64,000 bases of DNA from Chelatococcus caeni (GTDB taxonomy: Bacteria > Pseudomonadota > Alphaproteobacteria > Rhizobiales > Beijerinckiaceae), in assembly GCF_014196925.1 (NCBI RefSeq), contig NZ_JACIEN010000006.1:62001-126000 (forward strand), read 5' to 3'. The notes under the pieces are model-generated. The model did not search any database. It was not told the origin of the DNA and worked only from the letters and a program-made list of their open reading frames with translations. This document shows, one piece after another, positions 51,343-60,888 of this stretch. Every line of letters starts with the position of its first letter. The stretch's first letter is position 1. Both the position numbers and the translations under genes were made by a program.

Positions 51343-52743
51343 TTACGTCCGCTGGTTGACGCCGATGAGGATCAGGGCGCCCGTACCGAAGAAGAGGACG
51401 AGCACGGCGAGCCCCGCCGTCTGCGTGCCGCTCGCCTGCGTGGCGATGGCGACCATGGTCGGCGCGAGGAAGGACGTGACCTTGCCCGACAGCGCGAAGA
51501 GGCCGAAGAACTCGCCCGCGCGCCCTTGCGGCGCGAGGCGCACGAGGAGGCTGCGCGAGGCCGCCTGCATGGGTCCCGCCACGAGCCCGATGAGGAGCCC
51601 GAGCCCGAGATAGACCTTCTCCGGCAGGCTCGCATAGAGCCCGTCGCCCGGCTGCGGCGGCTCCGCCGGCACGATGAAGAGGATGCGGTCGCTCGACAGC
51701 GACAGGATGCCGATGCAGCAGGCGATGAGGACGCTGAGCGCGCCGAGGATGACCGGCTTCGAGCCGATGGCGTCGTCGAGGCGCCCGCCGACGAAGGCGC
51801 CGATGGTGCCGGTGATGGTGAGCAGGATGCCGAAGATGCCGATCTCGATGGTGCCCCAGCCGAAGACGCCGGCCGCGTAGATGCCGCCGAAGGCGAACAG
51901 CGCCACGAGCCCGTCCTGGTAGACCATGTTGGCGAGGAGGAAGCGCATGACCGAGCCGTGCCGCCTCGCATGGGCAATCGTGTCGGCGAGCGCGCGCACG
52001 CCCCGCCCGGCCGCCTCGCGCAGCGAAGCTCCCGTTGCCGGGACGTCCGGCGTCAGCAGGAACATGGGCATGACGAAGACGACGAACCACAGCGCCGTCA
52101 GCGGCCCCGCCGCCCGGTCGCCTGCGGCGGTCGCCGGATCGAGGCCGAAGAGCGGGACGAGGCCCAGGAGCGTGCGCCCGGTCTCCGGGCTCGCGGCGAG
52201 GAAGCCGAGCGTGACGACGAGCGAGATCAGCCCGCCGACATAGCCGGTGGCCCAGCCGGTGCCGGACAGGCGCCCGAGCTTCTCCGGCGGCACGAGGCGC
52301 GGCATCATGGAATTGTTGAACACCGTCGCGAATTCCGCCCCGATCGTGCCGATGGCGAAGGCGACGAGGGCGAGCGGCACGGCGAAGGGCACGCCCGGCG
52401 CGGCCCACCACAGGGCCGCGCTGGCGAGCGCCATCATGGCGCCGAAGGCGGCGATCCACGGCTTCTTCGGCCCGCTCGCATCGGCAATCGCCCCGAGGAC
52501 GGGGGAGGCAAGGGCGATGGTGAGCCCCGCAAGGCCCGTCGCATAGCCCCACAGCGCCTGCCCCTCGGCCGGGTTGGCGGCGAGGCGCGCGGCGAAATAG
52601 GGCGCGAACACGAAGGTCGTGATCAGCGTGAAGAAGGGCTGGCAGGCCCAGTCGAAGAAGAGCCAGGCGACGACCGAGCGCCGGGGCGGATAGGCCGCGG
52701 CAAGGCTCGGCTCGGGCGGCGCGTCGGTCGTCACGGCGGTCAT
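51343..52743 (-). CDS. MFS transporter, UMF1/Atg22-like
   Basis: A 466-residue membrane protein with about 12 helices. WLFFDWACQPFFTLI near the N-terminus and the pattern EFATVFNNSMMPRLVPPEKLG are typical of the UMF1 (Atg22-like) branch of the major facilitator superfamily. Substrate is unknown; amino acid export is described for Atg22 relatives. Its ATG overlaps the bluB stop by one base (TGATG), so it is translated with bluB and probably gdhB. Confidence 0.9.
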   Translation of the reverse strand: MTAVTTDAPPEPSLAAAYPPRRSVVAWLFFDWACQPFFTLITTFVFAPYFAARLAANPAEGQALWGYATGLAGLTIALASPVLGAIADASGPKKPWIAAFGAMMALASAALWWAAPGVPFAVPLALVAFAIGTIGAEFATVFNNSMMPRLVPPEKLGRLSGTGWATGYVGGLISLVVTLGFLAASPETGRTLLGLVPLFGLDPATAAGDRAAGPLTALWFVVFVMPMFLLTPDVPATGASLREAAGRGVRALADTIAHARRHGSVMRFLLANMVYQDGLVALFAFGGIYAAGVFGWGTIEIGIFGILLTITGTIGAFVGGRLDDAIGSKPVILGALSVLIACCIGILSLSSDRILFIVPAEPPQPGDGLYASLPEKVYLGLGLLIGLVAGPMQAASRSLLVRLAPQGRAGEFFGLFALSGKVTSFLAPTMVAIATQASGTQTAGLAVLVLFFGTGALILIGVNQRT

Positions 52744-53411
52744 CAGCGCTCCAGGATGGTGCTGTCGGGCGCCAGCCGGTCCTGCCAGCCGTGGCGCACG
52801 AGTTCGGGATCGAGGTGTTCCTCGCAAGGATAGCCGACGCACAGATAGCCGATGAAGCGCCAGTGTGCCGGCACGTCGAGCGCCGCCGTCAGCTCGCCGG
52901 GATCGAGGATCGAGATCCAGCCGACGCCGAGCCCGGCTGCCCGCGCCGCGAGCCAGAAGGTATGGATCGCGGTGACGACGGAATAATGCAATGTCTCCGG
53001 CATGGTGCGCCGGCCGAGGCCGTGACCGGTGTCGGCCCCCTCGTCGCAGAAGGCGGCGATGTGCACCGGTGCTTCCGCGAGGCCTTCCAGCTTCAGCCGG
53101 GTGTAGAGCTGCGCCCGCTCGCCGGCATAGTCCGAAAGGGCCTCGGCGTTGCAGCGCTCGAAATTGGTGCGCACCGCCGCCCGCCGGGACGGTTCGTCGA
53201 CCATGACGAAGCGCCACGGCTGCGCATTGCCGACGGACGGCGCCTGCGCGGCGAGCGCGAGGAGGGCGCTGATCGCGTCCCTGTCGACGGGCGTCGGGAG
53301 GAAACGGCGCACGTCGCGCCGCCAGGCGACGAGTTCCGCGAGGCGGGCGCGAAAGGCCGCATCGAACACCGGCGGCGCGAAGCCGCCGGTGCCATGGCCC
53401 GCATCAGCCAC
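52743..53411 (-). CDS. bluB: 5,6-dimethylbenzimidazole synthase BluB
   Basis: Oxygen-dependent flavin destructase that makes the lower ligand of cobalamin from FMNH2. The 222-residue nitroreductase-fold protein has RRDVRRFLPTPV, APSVGNAQPWRFV, LKLEGLAEAPVHIA, GHGLGRRTMPETLHYS and GWISILDP, closely matching BluB rather than generic nitroreductases. Its start overlaps the gdhB stop by eight bases. Cobalamin is needed by mutases of the ethylmalonyl-CoA pathway, consistent with the pathway gene at 20.8 kb. Confidence 0.92.
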   Translation of the reverse strand: MADAGHGTGGFAPPVFDAAFRARLAELVAWRRDVRRFLPTPVDRDAISALLALAAQAPSVGNAQPWRFVMVDEPSRRAAVRTNFERCNAEALSDYAGERAQLYTRLKLEGLAEAPVHIAAFCDEGADTGHGLGRRTMPETLHYSVVTAIHTFWLAARAAGLGVGWISILDPGELTAALDVPAHWRFIGYLCVGYPCEEHLDPELVRHGWQDRLAPDSTILER

Positions 53412-56400
53412 GGGCGAGATCGCCGAGCAGGCTTGCCGCCACCGTCAGCTTCGACAGCGTCAGCCCGGAGGCGGCGATGGTCTCGACGGTGTTGCGGATG
53501 CGGGTGACCTCGCTGCCGCGGCGCTCCTCCCACGCCTCGATGGCCTGCGGCCCGGAGCCGTCGGCGACGATCTCGGCCGTCAGGCGGCGGTGAGCGTCGG
53601 ACAGGCCGTCGATGGCCCGGTCGAGCGCCAGGCGGTCGTAATAATCGGCCACCTTGATCTCCCGTCCCTGCGCGGCGAGCGCCCCGAGCCGGAAGATGCC
53701 CTCCACGGCGAAATGCGTGGCGGCCACGTCGCGCACCGGCCGGCCGGCGAGCGTGGCGACCCTGACGATGTCGGGGCCTTCCGCGAGCACGGGCAGCGCC
53801 GCGAGGCGTCCCGCGAGCTCCTCCGGCACGCCCTGGGCCACGAGCGCCTCGGCGCGCTCCCTGAGCCCCTCCCGCGCAGCGGCGGGCAGGATGGCGTCGA
53901 GATAGGCCGCGATCTCGGCCAGCCCGTCGCGGTAGCGCGCCACGACGGCATCGAGATCCTCGCCGGCGAGATCGACATTGCGGATGAACCAGGCGAGCTG
54001 GCCGATCAGCATGTCCTGCAGCTCGCCGTAGAGCCTGAGCTGCAGCGCCCCGCTGACCTTGCCGTCGAGGGCATCGATAGCGGCGTTGAGCTCGGTGAGG
54101 CCGAAGGCGTCGCGCGTCGCTGCATAGGCCGTGGCGATCGCCGGCGCGTCGGCGCCCGTCTGGTCGGCGAGCTTCGTGACGATGGTCGGCCCGCCGCGGT
54201 TGACGATGGCGTTGGCGAGCTGCGTCGCGATGATCTCGCGCCTCAGGCGATGGCCTTCCACCGCATCGGGGAAGCGCTCGCGCACCGGCCCCGGCATGTA
54301 GCGCGCCAGCTCGCGGGCAAGATACGGCTCGTCCGGCACGGTGCTGTCGAGCAAGGCGTCGTGCAGGGCGAGCTTGGCATAGGCGAGAAGCACGGCGAGC
54401 TCCGGCCGCGTCAGGCCCTCGCCGCGCTGCTCGCGCTCGGCGAGGTTCGTATCGTCCGGCAGGTTCTCGACCGTGCGGTCGAGCCGGCCGTGCTGTTCGA
54501 GCACCTGCATCAGGCGGCGCGCAAAGCCGATCTCGCCCACCCCGTGCCGCTCGGCCAGCGACAGGGCGAGCGTCTGCAGGTAGTTGTTGCGCAGCACGAG
54601 CGCCCCGACCTCGTCGGTCATCTCGGCGAGGAGGGCGTTGCGCGCCTCGCTCGTCAGGCGGCCGTCGCGCTCGGGCTGGCTGAGCGCGATCTTGATGTTG
54701 ACCTCGACGTCCGACGTGTTGACGCCGGCCGAGTTGTCGATGGCGTCGGTGTTGAGCCGGACGCCCCGCCGCGCCGCCTCGATGCGCCCGCGCTGGGTCG
54801 CGCCGAGATTGGCGCCCTCGCCGACGACGCGGGCGCGGATCTCGCCGCCCGTGATGCGGATGGCGTCGTTGGCGCGGTCGCCGACGTCCTCGTTGTCCTC
54901 CTCCTGCGAGCGCACATAGGTGCCGATGCCGCCGAACCAGAGCAGGTCGACGCGCGCCTTGAGGATGGCGTTCATCACCTCGCTCGGCGTCGCGCTCTCC
55001 TTGTCGAGATCGAGCAGGGTGCGTATCTGCGGCGAAAGCGGGATGGCCTTGAGCGAGCGCGAGAAGACGCCGCCGCCCTCGGAGATCAGGCTCTTGTCGT
55101 AGTCCTGCCAGCTCGAGCGCGGCAGGTCGAACAGCCGCTTGCGCTCGGCCCAGGACGCGGCCGGGTCGGGATCGGGGTCGATGAAGATGTCGCGGTGGTC
55201 GAAGGCGGCGACCACCTTCAAGGCCTGCGACAGCAGCATGCCGTTGCCGAAGACATCGCCGGACATATCGCCGACACCGACGACCCTGACGGGCTCGCTC
55301 CCGATGTCGATATCCATCTCGCGGAAGTGGCGCTTTACCGCTTCCCAGGCGCCGCGGGCGGTGATGCCCATGCCCTTGTGGTCGTAGCCGTGGCTGCCGC
55401 CGGAGGCGAAGGCGTCGCCCAGCCAGTGGTGATGGGCCTCGGAAAGACCGTTGGCGATGTCGGAGAAGGTGGCCGTGCCCTTGTCGGCGGCGACGACGAG
55501 ATAGGGGTCGTCGCCGTCATGGCGCACGGTGTCGGCCGGCGGCACGATGGTTTCGCCGTCGAGATTGTCGGTCAGGTCGAGCAACGTGCCGACGAAGATC
55601 TTGTAGGCCTCGGTGCCCTCGGCGAGCCACGCCTGCCGGTCGCCCGGCGGCGGCAGGCGCTTGGGCACGAAGCCGCCCTTGGCGCCGACGGGCACGATGA
55701 CGGCGTTCTTCACCTGCTGCGCCTTGACGAGCCCGAGCACCTCGGTGCGGAAGTCCTGCGGCCGGTCCGACCAGCGCAGGCCGCCGCGCGCCACCTTGCC
55801 GAAGCGCAGGTGCACGCCCTCGACGCGCGGGCTGTAGACGAAGATCTCGTAGAGCGGGCGCGGCAGCGGCAGGCCGTCGACGCGGGCGCATTCGAACTTG
55901 AAGGCGATGGGGTCGCGCGTCTGCCCGTCCGGCCCGAGCTGGAAGAAGCTGGTGCGCACCGCGGCTTCCATCAGATTGACGAAGCGGCGCAGGATGCGGT
56001 CGTCGTCGAGGCTCGTGACCGCGGCCAGCATCTCCTCGATCCTGGCGCGCTCGGCTGCGCAGTCTTCGGCGCGCGACGCCTCTTCGCCGCGCGGGTCGAA
56101 GCGGGCGTAGAACAGGCGGATGAGTGCGAGCGCGATCTGCGGCTGGCGGGCGAGCGCGGCGGCGATGTAGTCCTGGTCGTAGGGGATGCCGATCTGCTGC
56201 ATGTAGCGGCCGAAGGCGCGCAGCATGGCGACGTCCCGCCAGTTGGCCCCGGCCTCCAGAACGAGCGCGTTGAAGCCGTCCGATTCGGCGCCGTCGCGGA
56301 AGACGGCCATGAGGGCGGCTTCCAGCGGGCGCTCGAGCCCGGCGATGTCGATCGGCCCGCCGGCGCTGCGCTCCAGCGCCATGTCGTGCAGCCACACCTG

Positions 56401-58266
56401 CGCGCTCTTGGGCTCGCCTTCCGGCAGCACGCGATAGGTGCGCTCGTTGACGACGCGGAAGCCGAAGCGCTCCAGCATCGGCACGCGCTGCGACAGCGGC
56501 ATCGGGGCGCCGCGGGCGAAGACCTTCAGGTTGGCCCGCTCCTCGCCGTCGCCCTCGCGCCGGTAGAGGTCGACCGCCCGCGGCCGCTTGTCGGACAGCC
56601 GCTCGAGGATGCCGATGTCCTTGAGCACCGCCTCGCCGGAGAAGGCCTCGCGGTAGGCGGCGCTGAAGGCCTCCGCATAGCGCTGGGCCGCGACGCGCGC
56701 CTTGTAGCCGCCGACGGTGTTCTCGAGCGCGCTGCGCAAAGCGTCGGCCCAGGTGCGCACGATGGCCGTGATGCCGGCTTCCAGGGTTTCGCGGCTGACG
56801 TCCGGCGTCTTGCCCTCGTCGCGGCCGATGATGTAGTGCGTGCGCGCCAACGGGCCTTCCGGATAGCTCGGATAGGCGGCGGAGACGCGCCCCTGGTAGG
56901 TCTCGGCGAGGAACTCGCCCACCCGCCGGCGCACGGACGTGTCGTAGCGCTCCTTCGGGATGAAGACGAGCACGGAGACGAAGCGGTCGAATTCGTCGAG
57001 CCGGGCGAGGGCGCGCACGCGCGGGCGCTCGGTCAGGTGCAGGATGTCGAGCGAGAAGCGGTAGAGCGTCTCGATGTCGACCTGGAACAATTCGTCGCGC
57101 GGATAGTCCTCGAGGACGTGCATGAGCGCGCGGCCGGAATAGCTCGCCGGGTCGAAGCCGGCGCGCTGGATGACCTGCGCCACCTTGTGCCTGAGGTAGG
57201 GGATGGTGCGGGTCGAGCCGGTATAGGCATTGGCCGTGAACAGCCCGACGATGCGCAGCTCGCCGGCGAGCTCGCCCTCTTCCGAGAACAGCTTGACGCC
57301 GATGTAGTCGAGATGGGCCCGGCGGTGCACCCGGCTCTTGACATTCGCCTTGGTGATGATGAGCGCCACCGGCCGGGCGAGGAAGGCCGTGATCTCGGGG
57401 CTCATGACGACGAGCTCGCGCCCGCGGCGCAGCACGCGCACCTCCGGATCGCGCAGGATGCCGAGCCCGGTGCCCTCGATCGGCGCCGAGCCGGCGTCGC
57501 CGCCGGCAAAGCCATATTCCCGGACGCCGAGAATGGTGAAATTGTCCGCCGCGATCCACTCGAGGAAGCGCACCGCCTCCGCGACTTCCTCCGCCGGCAG
57601 GGGCGGCGGGTTGATCTTGTAGGCCTCGGCGGCACCCGCGAGGCGCCCGCGCATGGCGCTCCAGTCGCGCACCGCCCGCTCGACGTCGGTATAGACCGCC
57701 TCGAGCCCCTGGGTGAGCCTCAGGCGCACCGCTTCGTCGTCGATTCGCGGCAGGTGGATGTGGATGAGGCTCTCGCGCCGCGCGCCGCGCGGCGCCCCGG
57801 CCGCCGCCTCGCCGGCAAAGCGCAGGAAGGCGCCGTCCTCCCCCCGCTCCACGGCGAGGATCGGGTGGGTGACGAGATAGGGCTCGTATCCCTGATCGAC
57901 GATCTCGGCGAGCGTCGAATCGAGGAGGAACGGCATGTTGTCGTTGATGACCTCGACCACGGTGATGTCGCGGCGGTGCCCGTCGTGCTCGATCTCGTGG
58001 TCGATGAGGCGCACGTCGTGCCGGCCGGCCGGGCGCGGCTCGGTCAGGTGGCGGTAGGATGCGACGGCAAGGGCGGCGAGGCTTGCGACGGGATAGCCGG
58101 CGAGATCCTCGAGGGCGGCGCGGCCGATCAGGAGATCGACGAAGCCGGGTGGCAAGACCTCACCCATCGAATCGAGCGCTTCGTCAATGGCTTTTACCAG
58201 TCCGGCCCGTTTGTCGGCCGCAGCGAGCTCCATCATCGTCCTCCCGACAGCGTCGAAGCTGCTCAT
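53404..58266 (-). CDS. gdhB: NAD-specific glutamate dehydrogenase, large (about 180 kDa) type
   Basis: Catabolic oxidation of glutamate to 2-oxoglutarate with NAD. At 1620 residues it belongs to the large GDH class. An N-terminal ACT-like regulatory region precedes the GDH catalytic core around residues 680-1180 (FARGGLRWSDRPQDFRTE, VPVGAKGGFVPKRLP, GVGDMSGDVFGNGML, WFGGIGTYV). The C-terminal quarter is helical. The ATG at 58266 fits the family N-terminus; the open frame beyond has no support. It is the first gene of the gdhB-bluB-MFS cluster and feeds the 2-oxoglutarate dehydrogenase encoded at the other end of the window. Confidence 0.95.
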   Translation of the reverse strand: MSSFDAVGRTMMELAAADKRAGLVKAIDEALDSMGEVLPPGFVDLLIGRAALEDLAGYPVASLAALAVASYRHLTEPRPAGRHDVRLIDHEIEHDGHRRDITVVEVINDNMPFLLDSTLAEIVDQGYEPYLVTHPILAVERGEDGAFLRFAGEAAAGAPRGARRESLIHIHLPRIDDEAVRLRLTQGLEAVYTDVERAVRDWSAMRGRLAGAAEAYKINPPPLPAEEVAEAVRFLEWIAADNFTILGVREYGFAGGDAGSAPIEGTGLGILRDPEVRVLRRGRELVVMSPEITAFLARPVALIITKANVKSRVHRRAHLDYIGVKLFSEEGELAGELRIVGLFTANAYTGSTRTIPYLRHKVAQVIQRAGFDPASYSGRALMHVLEDYPRDELFQVDIETLYRFSLDILHLTERPRVRALARLDEFDRFVSVLVFIPKERYDTSVRRRVGEFLAETYQGRVSAAYPSYPEGPLARTHYIIGRDEGKTPDVSRETLEAGITAIVRTWADALRSALENTVGGYKARVAAQRYAEAFSAAYREAFSGEAVLKDIGILERLSDKRPRAVDLYRREGDGEERANLKVFARGAPMPLSQRVPMLERFGFRVVNERTYRVLPEGEPKSAQVWLHDMALERSAGGPIDIAGLERPLEAALMAVFRDGAESDGFNALVLEAGANWRDVAMLRAFGRYMQQIGIPYDQDYIAAALARQPQIALALIRLFYARFDPRGEEASRAEDCAAERARIEEMLAAVTSLDDDRILRRFVNLMEAAVRTSFFQLGPDGQTRDPIAFKFECARVDGLPLPRPLYEIFVYSPRVEGVHLRFGKVARGGLRWSDRPQDFRTEVLGLVKAQQVKNAVIVPVGAKGGFVPKRLPPPGDRQAWLAEGTEAYKIFVGTLLDLTDNLDGETIVPPADTVRHDGDDPYLVVAADKGTATFSDIANGLSEAHHHWLGDAFASGGSHGYDHKGMGITARGAWEAVKRHFREMDIDIGSEPVRVVGVGDMSGDVFGNGMLLSQALKVVAAFDHRDIFIDPDPDPAASWAERKRLFDLPRSSWQDYDKSLISEGGGVFSRSLKAIPLSPQIRTLLDLDKESATPSEVMNAILKARVDLLWFGGIGTYVRSQEEDNEDVGDRANDAIRITGGEIRARVVGEGANLGATQRGRIEAARRGVRLNTDAIDNSAGVNTSDVEVNIKIALSQPERDGRLTSEARNALLAEMTDEVGALVLRNNYLQTLALSLAERHGVGEIGFARRLMQVLEQHGRLDRTVENLPDDTNLAEREQRGEGLTRPELAVLLAYAKLALHDALLDSTVPDEPYLARELARYMPGPVRERFPDAVEGHRLRREIIATQLANAIVNRGGPTIVTKLADQTGADAPAIATAYAATRDAFGLTELNAAIDALDGKVSGALQLRLYGELQDMLIGQLAWFIRNVDLAGEDLDAVVARYRDGLAEIAAYLDAILPAAAREGLRERAEALVAQGVPEELAGRLAALPVLAEGPDIVRVATLAGRPVRDVAATHFAVEGIFRLGALAAQGREIKVADYYDRLALDRAIDGLSDAHRRLTAEIVADGSGPQAIEAWEERRGSEVTRIRNTVETIAASGLTLSKLTVAASLLGDLARG

Positions 58267-58376
58267 CCTTAGATCATGTCGTGGACAAATGCAGCCTTGC
58301 GGCCGACATTCTCGGCATGGCCGGACGCCGCACAGGCAATTGCGGCAGCAGGAAATGCGAAGGAGGAGACGCGCGC

Positions 58377-58985
58377 ATGTCGAAAGTCGACCGGCAGGAG
58401 GAAAAGCCCGCCCGCCAGGACGTGGCACCGGCGCCGACGGCGCTGTCGTTGGCACCGGGGGAATTGTCGCCGCCGATGCAGGCCTATTTCGCGAAATGCG
58501 AGGAGAAGCTCGGCTTCGTGCCCAACGTCCTCGCCGCCTATGCGCACGACAATGCCAAGCTCGAAGCCTTCGCCGCCTTCTACAACGATCTGATGCTGGC
58601 GCCGTCCGGCCTCAGTAAGCTGGAGCGGGAGATGATCGCCGTCGTCGTGTCGAGCATCAACCGCTGCTACTACTGCCTAACGGCGCATGGGGCAGCGGTG
58701 CGCCAGCTCTCGGGGGATCCGGTCCTCGGCGAGATGATGGTGATGAACTACCGCGCGGCGGACCTCTCCCCGCGCCACCGGGCGATGCTGGACTTCGCCG
58801 CGAAGCTGACCGAACGGTCGCACGAGATCGGCGAAGAGGACCGGCAGGCGCTGCGCGAGGCCGGCTTCGACGACAAGGCGGTCTGGGACATCGCCGCCGT
58901 CGCGTCGTTCTTCAACATGTCGAATCGGATGGCTTCGGCCGTCGACATGCGGCCGAACCGCGAATACCACGCCGAGGCGCGTTAG
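58377..58985 (+). CDS. Peroxidase-related AhpD-like protein
   Basis: A 202-residue AhpD-fold protein. The redox motif CYYCLTAHG (about residues 100-108) supplies the CxxC and histidine of the family; PPMQAYFAKCEEKLGFVPNV and REMIAVVVSSINRC precede it. Members of this uncharacterised peroxidase-related group are thought to reduce hydroperoxides. GGAGGAG precedes the ATG at 58377. Divergent from gdhB. Confidence 0.9.
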   Translation: MSKVDRQEEKPARQDVAPAPTALSLAPGELSPPMQAYFAKCEEKLGFVPNVLAAYAHDNAKLEAFAAFYNDLMLAPSGLSKLEREMIAVVVSSINRCYYCLTAHGAAVRQLSGDPVLGEMMVMNYRAADLSPRHRAMLDFAAKLTERSHEIGEEDRQALREAGFDDKAVWDIAAVASFFNMSNRMASAVDMRPNREYHAEAR

Positions 58986-59017
58986 AGGCAGCGGCCGCGA
59001 TTCGCGGGCGGGCGCGC

Positions 59018-59165
59018 AAAAGAATAGGGCCGGTGCGGGGACACCGGCCCTAGTTACTCTTACACGGAACCGAGTGGTCCGGCATCTCGTCCACCCCGGG
59101 GGGCTGGGGGGCTGACTAGATCCAGGGCGGCGAGCGCCGGACCATCGAGGCAACGTCCTTTTTAT
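59018..59165 (-). ncRNA. Candidate small RNA with its own terminator
   Basis: In the 375-base gap between the AhpD-like and DUF2794 genes. On the minus strand a perfect 10-base stem (59026-59051, AGGGCCGGTG/CACCGGCCCT) is followed by ATTCTTTT, a standard intrinsic terminator for a transcript with no coding gene. Upstream of it, TGGTCCGGC (59075-59083) pairs perfectly with GCCGGACCA (59136-59144), enclosing C- and G-runs that can pair. The 5' end is not defined. It does not show 6S, SRP, RNase P or tmRNA landmarks. The plus strand lacks a T-run after the stem, so it is a poor terminator for the AhpD-like gene. Confidence 0.4.
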
Positions 59166-59360
59166 CGCCCCGCACTAGGGCACCTGATTGACCGCTCTGC
59201 GGCTAAATTGTGGTTTTTCTTTCGGATTTGCCTGTATCGCTCACCGGTCCGGTCCGTGCCGCGATGAGGCTTGCGCCGGCCCGGCGGCGGTCGCATCATG
59301 ACAGGCACATGACGCAGGCGGGCAGCCCGCCTGCTCTCCTCGCCAAGCCGGACGGAGGTC

Positions 59361-59810
59361 ATGAGCGAAACGGAGACGAGCGATCCCTCTTCCGATCCCT
59401 TTCGCACCGGGGGCGGAGCGGCCGTCGTGCCCTTCACCCCCCGGCGGAAGGACCAGGGCCCTGCCCAGCCGCATGGGCACCCGATCGCGCCTGCGGCGTC
59501 CCGCGCGCCCAATGTCGTCTCGTTCGACGCGCGCGAGCTCAGGGAGATCCTCAATGTCTACGGGCGGATGGTGGCGCTCGGCGAATGGCGCGACTACGCG
59601 CTCGACTTCCTGAAGGACCGGGCGGTCTTCTCCGTCTTTCGCCGAACGAGCGAGGTGCCGCTCTACCGCATCGAGAAGGATCCGCAGCTCGCCCGCCGCC
59701 AGGGCGCCTATAGCGTGGTCTCGGCCTCCGGCCGCATCCTGAAGCGCGGGCATGACCTCGCCCGCGTGCTGCAGGTTCTCGACAAGCCCGTGCGCCTCGT
59801 GGCGCAGTAG
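59361..59810 (+). CDS. DUF2794 domain-containing protein
   Basis: A 149-residue alphaproteobacterial protein of unknown function. The N-terminal third is low-complexity; the conserved part, FDARELREILNVYGRMVALG then DYALDFLKDRAVFSVFRR, matches DUF2794. GGAGG precedes the ATG. It ends 63 bases before a strong terminator shared with the convergent Bax-inhibitor gene. Confidence 0.88.
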   Translation: MSETETSDPSSDPFRTGGGAAVVPFTPRRKDQGPAQPHGHPIAPAASRAPNVVSFDARELREILNVYGRMVALGEWRDYALDFLKDRAVFSVFRRTSEVPLYRIEKDPQLARRQGAYSVVSASGRILKRGHDLARVLQVLDKPVRLVAQ

Positions 59811-59873
59811 CCGGCCTATCCCCCGTTTACAGCAGGATGAAGCTCGCACGGGCCGAGCTCGCCAGACGCAAAA

Positions 59874-59899
59874 AGAAACCCCGGCAAGCCGGGGTTTCT
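59874..59899. terminator. Intrinsic terminator, strongest on the minus strand
   Basis: Perfect 12-base arms AGAAACCCCGGC and GCCGGGGTTTCT around AA. On the minus strand a T-run follows, ending the Bax-inhibitor gene transcript; on the plus strand the tail (TTTCTGGTTTCTT) is weaker but usable by DUF2794. Confidence 0.9.
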
Positions 59900-59923
59900 G
59901 GTTTCTTCGCTGTGCGCCCGCGC

Positions 59924-60709
59924 TTATTCGCGCGACTGGCCGAAGAGCTGCAGCAGCATCACGAACATGTTGATGAAGTCGAGGTACAGCATCAGCGCGC
60001 CGAGGATCGACTTGCGGGCGGCGACGTCGCCCTCGTCGAGCTCGTAGTACATCTCCTTGATGCGCTGCGTGTCCCAGGCGGTCAGGCCCGCGAAGACGAG
60101 CACGCCCACCACCGAGATGGCGAACTGCAGGGCGCTCGACTGCAGGAAGAGGTTGACCAGCATGGCGATGATGAGGCCGAAGAGGCCCATCACCAGGAAG
60201 GAGCCGATCGCCGAGAGGTTCTTCTTCGTCGTGTAGCCGTAGAGGCTCAGCGCACCGAAGGCGGCCGCCGTGATGAAGAACACGCGCACGATGGACGCGC
60301 CCGTGTAGACGAGGAAGATCGACGACAGCGACAGGCCGACGAGCCCCGCATAGACGAGGAACAGCGCCCGCGCCGTGCCCGGCTGCATGCTGGCGATGCG
60401 GAAGCTGAGGAAGAACACGGCCGCAAGCGGCGCCAGCATCACCACCCACTTCAGCGGGCTCGCGAAGAGGGCGTAGCCGAACTGCGTCAGCATGATGCCG
60501 CCGCGCATCTGCGCCACGGCCGCCGACGGGTCGTTCGTCACAGCGAGCATGAAGGTGCCGAGGGCGGCAAGGCCGGTGACGGCAAGGCCCAGCACCATGT
60601 GGTTGTAAACGCCGAGCATGAAAGCCCGCAGGCCCTGGTCGAGCTCTGCGGTCCCGGCCCGGGCGACACCCGTGCCGTAGGCATAGGTGTTGCGGTTCAG
60701 ATCGGACAT
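59924..60709 (-). CDS. Bax inhibitor-1/YccA family membrane protein
   Basis: A 261-residue inner-membrane protein with seven hydrophobic helices. The family core is clear: VYNHMVLGLAVTGLAALG near the start, FLVYAGLVGLSLSSIFLVYT, FGALSLYGYTTKKNLSAIG, and the C-terminal FAGLTAWDTQRIKEMY. Bacterial relatives conduct Ca2+ or modulate the FtsH protease; the role here is inferred. GAGAGGG precedes the ATG. Confidence 0.95.
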   Translation of the reverse strand: MSDLNRNTYAYGTGVARAGTAELDQGLRAFMLGVYNHMVLGLAVTGLAALGTFMLAVTNDPSAAVAQMRGGIMLTQFGYALFASPLKWVVMLAPLAAVFFLSFRIASMQPGTARALFLVYAGLVGLSLSSIFLVYTGASIVRVFFITAAAFGALSLYGYTTKKNLSAIGSFLVMGLFGLIIAMLVNLFLQSSALQFAISVVGVLVFAGLTAWDTQRIKEMYYELDEGDVAARKSILGALMLYLDFINMFVMLLQLFGQSRE

Positions 60710-60888
60710 TTTTCCCTCTCGAAGCTAAATCACACGAACGGCGCGGCCCGGAGGCCGCACTTGCACCGAAATATGGGCTGAACGCGCCCGCCTTACAAGG
60801 CTGATTCGGTGGCCGGGCGCGGGAAAGCGGCGCCCGGGACGCTGTGACAAGAGGCCCTCGGACGAATTTCCTCCGGCCCCGGCGGTGG

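Noticed and set aside
53149-58272. Very long plus-strand open frame opposite gdhB, and similar ones opposite priA, sucA and sdhA
   Set aside because: High-GC antisense frames stay open by codon bias. Their products are Arg/Ala/Asp/His-rich with no domain, whereas the minus-strand proteins are well-known enzymes.
59018-59210. 6S RNA, SRP RNA, RNase P RNA or tmRNA
   Set aside because: The interval lacks the conserved GGAAGCA-type SRP loop, the RNase P core motifs, a tag frame or the long central bubble of 6S, so no known family name was given.
60813-60837. Intrinsic terminator after the ABC permease gene
   Set aside because: CCGGGCGC and GCGCCCGG arms form a hairpin, but neither strand has a T-run, so it was left out as a terminator.
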